From NCBI GenBank assembly GCA_000697355.1, contig JNEN01000834.1:248001-312000 (forward strand): 64,000 bases of DNA. Direction: 5' to 3'. The translations under genes were made by a program, and so were the position numbers. A model generated the notes under the pieces. It was not told the DNA's origin. It ran no database searches and worked only from the letters and a program-made list of their open reading frames with translations. This stretch comes from Syncephalastrum monosporum B8922 (lineage: Eukaryota > Mucoromycota > Mucoromycetes > Mucorales > Syncephalastraceae). Below, one piece after another: positions 23,695-33,189 of the stretch. The number at the start of each line of letters is the position of its first letter. Position 1 is the first letter of the stretch.

Positions 23695-24622
23695 TTATTT
23701 CTTTTGTTTCTTGGCGTCCTAAGACCAGGCGTCAGCGATGATCGAGTGAGCGAGACGAGCGAACTTACACTTGAAATGCCAAACCGTTCGGCGCGTTTCC
23801 TCTTCTTCTCTTCCTCTTCTGCCTTGTCTACATAGGGAATACCGAAGCGCTCCGCTCGCTTCTTGAGCACCTCGGGATCGACGCCGATGGGGATCGCGCC
23901 GCCGCGCCCTTTATTACCACCGGACGGGGACGGTGCCGCGGTGGGCTTACCCGTACCGAACCGCTCAGCACGCAACTGCCGCTTGGCCGCCTCATCAAGG
24001 GGCACACCAAAGCGCTTTGCACGTTCGACGGCCTTCTCCGCCTCAGTCATGGCCTTCTTTTCAGACGACGTGGAGGCAGGTGAAGAAGGTGCTTTGTCGG
24101 TTGGGGTGGAGGGCGACGCTGGCTTCTTGTCGAAGCTGATGGGGGTAAACTTGAAACCTGAGCCTTTGGTGACCTCCGATTGGGGTAGAGAAGGGGCAGA
24201 CGATGCTTCAGCCGGTGCTGCCGCGGGTTCCTCTTCTTTTTTAGCATCGCTCGGTTCGGCTTTGTCGGCTTCTTCCTGCAGCGATTTCAGATCGGAATCT
24301 TGGAAATCGCTGAGAAAAAAAAAAAGAAACAGCACGTTAACAATCCAAAGTCTCATTCAACAGTATAGCTTACTCCAAGTTGATTTTGGATTCGTCAAAG
24401 TCGTCTAGATTGCCCAAATCGTCGTCGAGTTCTTTGAGTTCCAAGGCTTTCCGCTCATCATTCTTGACAAGGCGATCAATGAGCTCTTCCTTCTTGCCCG
24501 TGTGCGGCAACCCATTCTTTTGCAGAATCTCTAACAGGCTATCAGCAAGCAGCCCACCACGCTTGACTAGCAAACACACCTTGCAGCTCCTTGACTTTCA
24601 GACTCTTGTACTTGTCGGCCAT
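23695..24622 (-). CDS. THO1: SAP-domain protein, SARNP/Tho1-like
   Basis: A nuclear RNA/DNA-binding protein of the SARNP (CIP29)/Tho1 type, linked to mRNA export with the TREX/DExD-box machinery. The start at 24622 gives MADKYKSLKVKELQ. The SAP domain spans the first intron (LLEILQKNGLPHTGKKEELI, DRLVKNDERKALEL). An acidic segment and an Ala/Pro/Ser-rich region follow, then four copies of the family's RFG motif: AKRFGVP, RAERFGTG, RAERFGIP and RAERFGIS. The last intron joins FGISS to DAKKQKK and the stop at 23697-23695, with GT-AG ends in phase. Length is about 270 residues, close to Tho1. Repeated RFG motifs are implicated in Sub2/UAP56 binding in this family, which is established knowledge rather than read from the sequence. 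Confidence 0.88.
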
Positions 24623-24659
24623 GATCAACAAAGAAATAAAAAGATTATGATATTATGAG

Positions 24660-24679
24660 ATGCGCGCGCGCGCGTGTGT
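24660..24679. repeat. (GC)n/(GT)n microsatellite
   Basis: A short alternating purine-pyrimidine tract (GC repeats passing into GT) lies just upstream of the SAP-domain gene. Such sequence can adopt Z-DNA, but no function can be inferred from sequence alone. Confidence 0.7.
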
Positions 24680-24865
24680 TCCGCACTATGAGCCCAATTT
24701 CCCTCCTCTTTCATTTCCCGCATGGACTCATCCACGTCAAGCATAACTATCAATATAGCACAGCGGCTCGAGCCACGTATAACACATAGAAAATAGAAGT
24801 TGCTCTGAATCCAAGTTTATTGAGTATATGGAAACAATAGCAATGCGACGAAGCAGACCGCAATT

Positions 24866-25716
24866 TTAACGGTACGACTTTTGGTAGCGGGCACGGGCAC
24901 CCGGACCGCCGAACTAGAGAAAAGAAACGAAAAGGAGTCAGCCAACGATGGAAAGAGAAGCAAGCATAGCATGGCGCAGATGGATCAAACGTTACCTTCT
25001 TGGGCTCGCAGCGACGGGGGTCGGCAACGAGAAGGGTACGGTCGTAGTGGACGAGAGCCTCCTTGATCTCCTTCTTGGCGGCCTCATCGACGTACTTCTG
25101 GTAGAAAGCAACGACAGCCTTGGCAAGGGCCTGGCGGAGGGCGTAGACCTGCGAGACCTGACCACCACCGCTCACGCGAAGACGGATGTCAATGTTGGAG
25201 AAACGCTCCTCACCGAGAATGGTGACAACCTCGTACACCTTGAAGCGGAGGATCTCGGGCTCGAGGAGCTCAAGGGGAGAGCCGTTGACGCGGATGAGAC
25301 CACGTCCGCGCTTGCAGTGGGCAACAGCAGTGGCGGTTTTCTACATGTAGTCATAAATAATGAGTCTTCTAATTCGTTCCATTTCTCTTAGATGCCAATC
25401 TCTCTCGTTCTCTCTCTCTCTTGTCAGGGACCAGGTCACAGAAAGTGCATAGCGACGTGTAGGAGGAGGTAGAGACGTGTCGTCATGGTGAGGGTTCCAC
25501 GGGAATGGAATGGAGAGTGGCGTGATGAACGAGCATGATGGGTGCAAATGTCGAAAGCGGGCGTGTAGTGTGGAATCCAAAAGGACGGCTCTGGCGCATT
25601 CATTCATCCATCCATCCATCCATCCATTCATCTGTCTCGCAGGCCGGCCCGTACAAGAGAGAGACGACGTATGGCTTGATGATTACCTTACGACCAAAGG
25701 TCTGGACAGCTTCCAT
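24866..25716 (-). CDS. RPS16: 40S ribosomal protein S16 (uS9)
   Basis: A structural protein of the small ribosomal subunit whose C-terminal tail reaches the P-site tRNA. Exon 1 starts at 25716 ([10 protein letters not shown]) and is followed by an intron of about 0.3 kb containing CATC repeats. Exon 2 encodes [60 protein letters not shown] and [17 protein letters not shown] second intron precedes the final exon [15 protein letters not shown], with the invariant SYR end and stop at 24868-24866. Length is about 143 residues, as expected. The gene is head-to-head with mitochondrial uS10, with only 155 bp between start codons. A tiny upstream coding exon cannot be fully excluded. Confidence 0.96.
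25601..25631. repeat. (CATC)n microsatellite in RPS16 intron
   Basis: About six CATC units lie within the first RPS16 intron. Simple sequence only. Confidence 0.8.
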
Positions 25717-25871
25717 GTTCAAAAGGGGGGACTTGTACGATTGCCTGGCGGATATTCTCTTTTGGTGAGCGGACCCCACCGACACCACTCAATTTGGGTG
25801 GCTTGACTTTACTTACCCAGCCCTGACTTAAACCTGCCACTCAACTTGAACGACCCTTTCTCCTCTGAAAA
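25717..25871. promoter_or_regulatory. Compact bidirectional promoter, RPS16 / uS10m
   Basis: These 155 bp separate the divergent ATGs of cytosolic RPS16 (minus) and mitochondrial uS10 (plus). The element CCACTCAATTTG recurs as CCACTCAACTTG within 50 bp (about 25786 and 25838), and no TATA box is evident. That both transcripts start here follows from the arrangement; the recurring element as a shared regulatory site is inference. Confidence 0.55.
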
Positions 25872-26166
25872 ATGTCACTCGCTTCACTGGTAGGTCGTCT
25901 TCTTTAATTCCAAACCAAAGACTCACCCTTTCACCCTGTAGACGCGTGCGGTACTTCCTGTCGTGAAACCCAATGCCCTTTTTACGGCATCGCGCTCATT
26001 TGTGTAGGTTATTCAGACTGTGCTCTATTGACGCCTGCCATACTTATTCAACCCCTCCCTTCAAACAGGTCCAAAGCACAACCCGCTCATGCCAGCGTGA
26101 ATGGCGAGACGATTGACATTCCCGAGGCTCCCAAGGAGGCCAAGGGCGTCAGTGAGACCTTTGAAG

Positions 26167-26210
<44 letters not shown>

Positions 26211-26681
26211 AGGTGGAGCGAGAGAAGGAGACTGGATCGTGTTATCAAGCAGTAAGTGCTCAGACATGGGATAGAACCCAAACGCATTGCGTCGAAATAC
26301 GACATCCCCGTGTGCAACCTCCAGATGCGCGGCTACCTTCCTCAGCAGCTCGACTTCTACGCCGATTTTGCTCAACGTGCTGCGTACCACCTTGGCATGC
26401 CCTGCACTGGCACCATCCGTCTCCCGACACAGACCTCGCGCTGGACCGTCATTCGATCGCCTTTTGTTCACAAGAAGTCCCAGGAAAACTTTGAGCGCAA
26501 GACCCACAAGCGGTTATTGCAAATCAAGGACGCCCACCCCGACGTTGTCCAGCGATGGCTCCAGTATCTGACCATGAATGCGCCGGCCGGTATCGGTCTG
26601 CGTGCCACCACCTGGGAGTTTGAGAAGCTCGGTGTCGGCAAAACCATGGTCACCAAGGGCAAAGAAGAACAGCACCAATAG
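25872..26681 (+). CDS. RSM10: Mitochondrial ribosomal protein S10 (uS10m)
   Basis: A component of the mitochondrial small ribosomal subunit. Short exons encode a presequence: MSLASL, then TRAVLPVVKPNALFTASRSF, which is rich in Arg/Ser/hydrophobic residues and lacks acids, as expected for import. A further exon reads AHASVNGETIDIPEAPKEAK. The third intron begins inside a (GT)n tract. The main exon carries the uS10 domain: RHGIEPKRIASKYDIPVCNL, TGTIRLPTQTSRWTVIRSPF, VHKKSQENFERKTHKRLLQI and ending KGKEEQHQ at 26681. The segment VIRSPFVHKKSQENFE is the family hallmark. Length is about 205 residues. It diverges from RPS16 across a 155-bp gap, coupling cytosolic and mitochondrial ribosome genes in position. 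Confidence 0.92.
26167..26209. repeat. (GT)n microsatellite forming an intron 5' end
   Basis: About 20 GT units begin at the donor of the last uS10m intron (GTATGTGTGT). Several equivalent GT dinucleotides compete as donors; the first gives the correct phase. Confidence 0.9.
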
Positions 26682-27125
26682 AGGGATCACTCCCCGCATT
26701 GTCTATATACATATATACTCACGACCACAAACACACCACCACCACACCACCACCACACCCTGTCACATCTCTATTTACGCACGCGTACACATCGACACGC
26801 ACACAAACACAGACACTGACACACACGCACATACACATACACATACAGCACACGTCTACTCAACTCTCACACCATTTTTTTTTTATTTTTCCTTGGCCTT
26901 GTGCATGGGATTTTTAAAAGAAAAAAAAAGTTCTTACACACGTACTCACGCACCCCCCACACGTCTAACAACAACTTCTCACACCACCTTTACATAAACT
27001 GGTTTTAAAACACGCAGCGGGTTTCGAGGGTTTTCTGTCGCTTTGTTCTTTTTCCTTACTTCTTTGAGCTTCCTTTTTCTTTTCTTTTCCTTCTTCCCTT
27101 TCTCCATTCGCACACGGCTGCTTGC
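26682..27125. other. Intergenic, CA-rich
   Basis: About 440 bp rich in CA and CCA repeats (26720-26870), then T-rich runs before the RanBPM start. It holds the uS10m 3' end and the RanBPM promoter. I see no gene. Confidence 0.5.
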
Positions 27126-29811
27126 ATGTCCTCGACTGGATCTGCTTTGGGGCTCACAATGCACCATTTCACCGGGCCTTCTTCTTCCTCGTACTCGACC
27201 GCCTTTCCGCCGCTGCAAGCGTTTCCGTGGAGCTTCCCGCACCACAAGAAGAATGCTCAGCATGGGTCTCAGCAATGCGCATTCCGTCAGTCGCTTGCGC
27301 CGCCCAAGTTCCCCGCCTATCTCAAGCACACGCTCTACGCGAGCCTTGCGCTCGACCAGTACCACTACCTGCAGAACCTACGAACAGCCGAACACACGAA
27401 ACCGACCCCGTCCTCTTCTTCGTCCTCGGCACCTTTTTCCACCACTGCCGCCGCTACCGCCGCTGTCACTGGCACGGGTGCATCCATGGCGACGCCTGCT
27501 GCTGCTGCTACTACTACTGCAACTCGACCCATCATGCATAATACATCCTTGGAACAAGTTGACTTGCGGCTTCCGACTTGCTGGAACCAGAAAGACAAGT
27601 CGAACAAGGTTGAAATCGGCCGGAACGGCTTGGACTTGACTTATATCGGTATTGTATAAGCTTACTTTTCCCCCACTCTCTCTTGGTTTGTTCTGGAATA
27701 GTGCCACTAATTATCCAAACGGGGGGAAGCAGGTCCCGGCAAAACCGAATCGCATGCAGCCTCGGTCAGAGCTAATTTTCCGATGCGACCCCAATGCGGC
27801 GTCTACTACTTTGAGATGCACGTCCTGTCCAAGGGCAATGATGGCTTCATCGGCATTGGTTTCTGTACCCCCGACACTGTTCTCGAAAGACTCCCAGGTA
27901 ATATTCTATAGAACGAAGAAAAGAAAAAAAAAGGTTATTTTGAAATGACTTGACAACTGACATCAAAACAAAACCCCACACCACAAGGCTGGGATGAGAA
28001 CTCGTGGGGTTATCACGGCGACGATGGCCATTCGTTCACCGGCTCTGGCACCGGCAAAGACTACGGACCATGTTATACAACAGGTGACGTCGTTGGCTGT
28101 GGTGTTGACTTCTCAGAGGGTGTAGCCTTCTACACAAAGAACGGCTCTCCTCTGGGTGTCGCCTTTCGCGACATTCCCGTCTCCTCTGAGCTCTATCCTT
28201 GTGTGGGGATGAGGACACCGGGTGAGCACATTACCGTCAACTTTGGACAAGAGCCATTCCTGTTTGATATCACACAATACATCAAAGTACGTTACACCCC
28301 TACCCTATCCCATGTCAGTAAGAATGACACCATTCTGATCGCGCATTTCTACAGGACCGAAAAGCAAAACTATGGAATGCAGTGACTCACCCCGATACCC
28401 GGCCACCCCCATCATCATCACCCTATACCACCACCGCGGCCAGCCAGCGCAACAGCGATATACCCTATTTTCCCAAAAAAGCACCTGCCGTTCCCGGTCC
28501 TTCCACATCCACCGTACCCATCAAGTTGATCCTCTCGTACTTGGTCCACCATGGCTATACAAGTGCTGCCCGGGCCCTCCTGAAAGACGCGGAATATGCC
28601 ATCCAAGGAGAGCCTGATATGACGATTGATGGCGCAAATAACTACCAAGAAAGTGAAAGCGACATGCTGAAGCGACAGAGTAAGTCGGTTTTTTTTTTTT
28701 TTTCGCTCATACACTAGGGCACAAGTATCTGACGAGCTTGTTGAATAGGCATTCGGTCCGCCATCATCAAGGGAAATATCGACCTGGCCATTGTACTCAC
28801 GCGCCGCTACTTTCCCACCCTGCTTGACTATGACCAAAAGGGTCAAGATATCCTGTTTGAGCTACGGTGCCGCAAATTCATCGAAATGATGCGCGAGTAC
28901 GAAGAGCGCGAGGATCGGTCTCAACCGCCGCCGCGACACGACTCAGACGACGACACCTCGAGCGTTCACAGCCACGCGCTCTCGTTGGACGACGACGCCA
29001 GTCTCGAGGCCAATGACCTCACTGGCTTTAACCACCTGCGCCGCCGCAGCACGAGTGGCAGCTTCACGAGCACGACCTCGTCCATGCATATCCCAACCCG
29101 GCGCATGAGCTATGCCGCCATTGCAGCGTCTGCCTCACCAAGCAACCCAAATCACATGCCCTTTCCTGCGTCTCCCACAGGTGATGTCCCGATGGACATT
29201 GACGAAGACTGTTTCGGAGGCAGGCGACAGCGCCGTCTCTCCGCCAGACGCAGCAGCACCGGGAGTGGCACCAGCGGCTTTTACAGCAGCCTCTTTTTTC
29301 CGCATGAAGGATCGGTTGAGGAAGAAGGTCCGGGCGAGGATGCCTCGGGAACCGGGATGATGCTGCAGCGGATCATGCGCTTTGGCCAGACCCTCCAAGA
29401 CGATTACAGACATGATGAGCGTCCCAAGGTGCGCGAGCGCCTGGTGGAAATCTTTTCCTTGCTTGCTTACCAAAACCTGTGCGACAGTCCGGTGTCGCAC
29501 CTGATGGACAAGGCCGGTCGCGATGACCTAGCCACGGAGTTGAACGGTGCTATTTTAGGTACGAAAGAGAGAGAGAGAGTGAGTGAGTGTGTGTGTGTGT
29601 GTGTGGAGAGAGAAGGTTGCGTGAAAAGTGTCTGTGCTCATCCCTTCTCATAGAGCACCAGGGCCGACCTAAGATGCCACCGCTAGAACGGATCTACCGC
29701 CAAGCTCTTTTGACAAATGAAGAGCTTGCGTTGGCGGGAGATGGGAGGGCCATGCTGCTCAATATCCGTGAACAGTGCACGGCAAGCAGCAAACTAGGAT
29801 CAACTGACTGA
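27126..29811 (+). CDS. VID30: RanBPM/Gid1-type SPRY-LisH-CTLH-CRA protein
   Basis: This is a homologue of RanBP9/10 and yeast Vid30 (Gid1), scaffold and substrate-receptor-binding subunit of the GID/CTLH E3 ubiquitin ligase. The start at 27126 gives [20 protein letters not shown]. After a low-complexity region, [16 protein letters not shown] leads into the SPRY domain ([60 protein letters not shown]). Then come LisH ([20 protein letters not shown]), CTLH ([39 protein letters not shown]), a long Ser-rich insert, and CRA ([19 protein letters not shown], then [15 protein letters not shown]). The stop is at 29811. About six short introns interrupt it, one opening onto GA/GT simple repeats near 29570. 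The protein is about 760 residues and appears intact. Confidence 0.93.
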
Positions 29812-30046
29812 GCTCCACTGAGGCGACCCTTCTTCCTTCTACGTGACACCCTGCGCAATACTCTCTTTCTTTTGATCTTTGTCCCTGTACTTAGACATCA
29901 CCTGAAAAATGGAGAGTCTTACTCTATGCTCACCGGGGTGACCCCATCCTGTGTACTTCTTACATATTAAATTGCAAATGCAAGAGTTTCAATCGCATCT
30001 ACGTATACAAGCTATGTACAGACTTTATTCTCCTATTAAATATTAA

Positions 30047-30442
30047 CTAAAAGTTGTCGTCGTCTGGGGGAGGTGCCTCCATCCCTTCGGGCCAAGTACC
30101 GTCGGCTTTCCAACCCTCGACACACACCCGCACCTATTCATTTATATCATGAGACGCTCGTGGACAACCCTGTACGTTGGAAAAGGACCTTACAGCAAAA
30201 CCAAGAGGCACCGAGTGATTGAAGCCTCGGCGATCGATGACGAGCGACTTGTAGATATGGCGAAGATGGTCTTTGCTCTGAATGTTCAGAAGCATGTTCG
30301 TGACTTCGGGAGGGGTCGTAGATGCTTGAGGGTTGGGCGGATTGCGCCATGCTTGACGTCGGGCATGCCAGGCTGCCTCGCCTCGACCGGCTGCTTCGGA
30401 CGCACTCGAATCGCTCTTTACCGCATCGATCGAAAGGGCCAT
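30047..30442 (-). CDS. Small Gag1-clamp-like (DUF4050) protein
   Basis: A two-exon gene of about 110 residues. ATG at 30442 gives MALSIDAVKSDSSASEAAGR. A Trp/Arg-rich start (WHARRQAWRNPP) is followed by HLRHIYKSLVIDRRGFNHSV and PLGFA, where donor GTAAGG begins an intron ending at an AG before GTGCGGGTG. The second exon reads VRVCVEGWKADGTWPEGMEA and PPPDDDNF, stop at 30049-30047. The pattern of a short helix, an (N/D)R(x)x..P(L) segment, and a V.GW..(D/E)GTWP ending matches my memory of the fungal Gag1-like clamp (DUF4050) domain. That assignment is recognition of a short motif and needs a profile search. Its molecular role in this organism is unknown. Confidence 0.6.
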
Positions 30443-31145
30443 ACGATCACAAAAGTGTAATCTATTTTTATGTGTGTGAAAAGAAAAAACTGTATAAAAT
30501 TGGCCAATGATCTGCAGACCTACTACCTATTCGTAACAGCCCCAACTCCCAGGTCCAAGTAAGTTCTTCGTATTCCCATCCTTGTGTCCCCCAGCATATT
30601 TTTGCCACCATGATCAAAATCGTAATCTTACCGATTTATATTATTTCTTGTCAGTTAAGACCACTTCGAATTGGAAGCAAATGCATCTACAGATAAGGTG
30701 ACTAACCATGGTCCTGGTATCGCTCCTCCACTGATTATAATAGCTACTGTATATTGGTATCTGCACGATGCGTAGATGAGAGACCCCATACGTGTTTCGT
30801 TGCTGAACCTGGTTTAATGTGGAAACGCAGAGAAACTTTGGTCGTCCACTGAAAGAGCAACCTGCAAATGGCACGATACCAACAGGAAAAGCTGTGCCTT
30901 TACAATTTGGGCACAATATCTCAAGCTGGAATCATACACATTTCAGTTTAAAAAGCCAGGAGCTTGTCTCAATGAAGAAAAGAAAGGCCAATGGTACGGC
31001 GCCACTCAAAGCTGATGATCGATTCACGGATCGCATATTTAATTGGGTGGGTGCAGCAAAGCAAAAAGAGTGTGAGGGTTGGATTAAACATTCCTTCTTG
31101 TTCTTTTCAACGGTGTGTATAGGAAGAAAGAAAATATTGAAGATA
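30443..31145. other. Intergenic, gene-poor
   Basis: A plus-strand frame (30819-31148) reads plausible sequence (SSWNHTHFSLKSQELVSMKK, ADDRFTDRIFNWVGAAKQ) but has no start context, splice partner or recognised family. It could be a degraded exon. I see no RNA gene. Confidence 0.3.
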
Positions 31146-31267
31146 TAAGCAGAATTAGTAACCAGGTTAGCAAGATTTGTATCGAAATACGAGCTTATTG
31201 AGCAAAGCAAGCTAAAGTGTCTACTAGACTGGGCCGCTTCAAAGTAAGAAAAACTAGTTGTGGTCAC
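31145..31267 (-). repeat. Dispersed repeat, copy 1
   Basis: On the minus strand this shares an approximately 90-bp imperfect match with 33040-33136. Common blocks are ATGACCACAA near the start, ATTTCGATACA and GATCTTAC/AATCTTGC. The copy lacks the tRNA-like tail that follows copy 2. It probably marks an old mobile or duplicated segment. Confidence 0.5.
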
Positions 31268-31679
31268 TCTTTTTGCATTAGGATCAAATTAATAATATAA
31301 AACCGCATTGCACTTCTATGAAAAAACCTTGAACGTCCTTTACACCCTGCCAAGTCCATGAGATTATAGTTTTGTTCGATCATGTCTTGGAAAGTTTATT
31401 GAGTAATGCTTTTCATTTTGAACGATGAACAATACGTGACCGACATTTGAATTTTTTCACATTATTTGGTGCAACAAGGAATACAACTGATTACTTCAAC
31501 ATGTGGCCACTGTAGAATGGCGATTTCTTTAATGCTGCACATAATGTATACAGTATGTACGTGCCGAGTGCATGCAGCCTGCATGTCTTTAACGGGACAA
31601 CATGTATTATGGTGGACCGGGTGATCCTACCAAAAATTAAATTGTCAGATGAATTTTCTATTGTATAGTCATTGGCCTT

Positions 31680-32095
31680 CACCTGATGATGGACTTAATG
31701 TCTTCTGGATTTGTGGATAAACCGGCTTAGTCAATGACACAAAGTCGAACATTTTTGGTAGATTTCGCGATAAACGCGAACATATCTTGCAAACAATTGT
31801 AGAGTTAGTGCTTCTAAATGACTATGCTTCACAGTGAACTTACCTTGACATGTGCCGTCCAGAAAGTCCCGTTGACTCCAGAATCGCGGGAAAGTAGTGA
31901 GCCGGAAGCCCATGATGACTGTGAAACGAAGACTTTGTCACAAAGACAATGCTTCTGTAGCCTGTCAGCCATCATTTTCAGCAAACGTTTCCGGTTTCCA
32001 TCTTCTGATATAGCCAATGTTTATCCACGATCCGGATGCTGCTGCAACGTGATTCCGAAAATGGCAATCCGGTGAGATCACTGACTCTTGAAAAA
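31680..32095 (-). pseudogene. Disabled copy of unknown-family gene
   Basis: This is the inverted relative of exons 4-5 of the intact gene at 33190-34550. It preserves ESVISPDCHFRNHVAAASGS, WINIGYIR, then GNRKRLLKMMADRLQKHCLC, SQSSWASGSLLSRDSGV and DMFAFIAKSTKNVRLCVID. Two lesions are visible. A deletion of about 20 bp near 32001-32006, relative to the intact copy, shifts the frame after GYIR. A TAA at 31729-31727 stands where the intact gene has TAT (Tyr in VIDYAGLS). Exons 1-3 and the last exon are absent or unrecognisable. Confidence 0.75.
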
Positions 32096-32640
32096 TACGG
32101 AAAACCAGCTTCGTGAACGCTTCGCTGTGATCATACGTGAACTTTCGATCGGCATTCCGGATGTAACTGAGCCTCTCCGCCTGCGGCTCCGTTAACCGTT
32201 GGGGTCGCTGGTGCGCGCTCACGACGGAAGTGGAGAGGGAGAGACGCAAAGGGGACCCGAGAAAGGAGCGGAACTGAAACATGTGTGAATATCACATATT
32301 CAATGCATAGACTGTATCTGTTTCACTTACTAGCAGAGGAAAAAGCGGGAAAACAACGATGGGAGACAGCAAGCGGAAAGAAGGCAGAGGCACGAACGGA
32401 GGAGAAGACAGGAGAATAGGCGAGGAAGAAGATGGCAAGCTAAGTATACAACAGAAAAAGGTTAATGATGTTCAAGACCATGTACTATTGACGCGACAAC
32501 TTACTTTCATGTACACCGGTGCGGTGGGGGCGGGCAACCGGTGGCAGATGGACTTTTGGGGACGCAGTGGTCTATGTTGCACTTCTTATTAGTTTACACT
32601 TGTAATCACAATCCTTTCGTATGTACTTGCCAGCAGGATG
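32096..32640. other. Unassigned accessory DNA
   Basis: A minus-strand frame (32282-32096) is fused upstream of the disabled copy but has no match in the intact paralogue. A plus-strand frame (32359-32592) is basic and without family. Neither is supported as a gene. Confidence 0.3.
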
Positions 32641-32654
32641 ACTTGACCAAAGTA

Positions 32655-32683
32655 AAGAAGAAGAAGAAGAAGAAGAAGAAGAA
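32655..32683. repeat. (GAA)n microsatellite
   Basis: About nine AAG/GAA units in non-coding DNA. Triplet purine tracts can form triplex DNA; no function is inferred. Confidence 0.85.
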
Positions 32684-32810
32684 AAGTAGATGTGGGAGAA
32701 AATAGTCGTCTTTTCATGAAACAGACTCGCATCAATGAACTTTCATGCGATAACATGAAGCATGTCTGCCAATGGAAAAAAGAACGCAGGGAAAAAGACG
32801 ATGACAGGTA

Positions 32811-32957
32811 TTGACGTCAGGTATCTTTCGCGTTTCAGAGGATTGATTGGCCTACTTTACCATCACGCGGCTCACATTTACTGAAGGACACGGGTAAGAT
32901 ACCTTGATGAAGATTGACGTCAGGTACCGTTCATAGCTCAAAGTGGTCTACTTTGCC
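32811..32957. repeat. Imperfect direct repeat with TGACGTCA palindromes
   Basis: Two segments share ATTGACGTCAGGTA (about 32812 and 32914), each followed some 35 bp later by GGCCTACTTTACCA or GGTCTACTTTGCCA. Unit spacing is about 102 bp. Each copy contains the 8-bp palindrome TGACGTCA, the consensus of ATF/CREB sites. Confidence 0.6.
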
Positions 32958-32958
32958 A

Positions 32959-33040
32959 GACGCCCTGACGGGAATTGAACCCGGGTGTCCAGCGTCCTGC
33001 TTATGTAATTACGGATAATGCGGAACCCTGTTTTTATTAC
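32959..33040 (-). repeat. tRNA-like (B-box) dispersed module, copy A
   Basis: Read on the minus strand, the module runs from TAATAAAAACAGGGTTCCGC through ATTACATAAGCAGGACGCTG to GGGTTCAATTCCCGTCAGGG. The last part resembles a tRNA T-arm and B box, and the following CGTC resembles an acceptor 3' strand. No matching 5' acceptor or A box is present, so this is not a complete tRNA gene. A diverged copy lies at 61479-61563. It is probably the tRNA-derived part of a SINE or a tRNA fragment. Confidence 0.55.
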
Positions 33041-33140
33041 ATATAGATGGTAGCGAGGTAAGTAAGATCTGTATCGAAATAGGTGTATATTCGATTGGGT
33101 CACTCCAAAGTAATAAAGAAAATTGTGGTCATCCACTCCT
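33040..33140 (-). repeat. Dispersed repeat, copy 2
   Basis: Matches 31145-31267 imperfectly on the same strand and directly abuts the tRNA-like module. It also sits just 5' of the intact unknown-family gene. Confidence 0.5.
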
Positions 33141-33189
33141 TTGGGTGCAACACATCTCTTTCTTCATTGGTTCCTCTCTGCCCTCTGCT

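Noticed and set aside
32959..33040. Complete tRNA gene
   Set aside because: A B-box-like T-arm is present, but there is no A box, D arm or pairing 5' acceptor strand.
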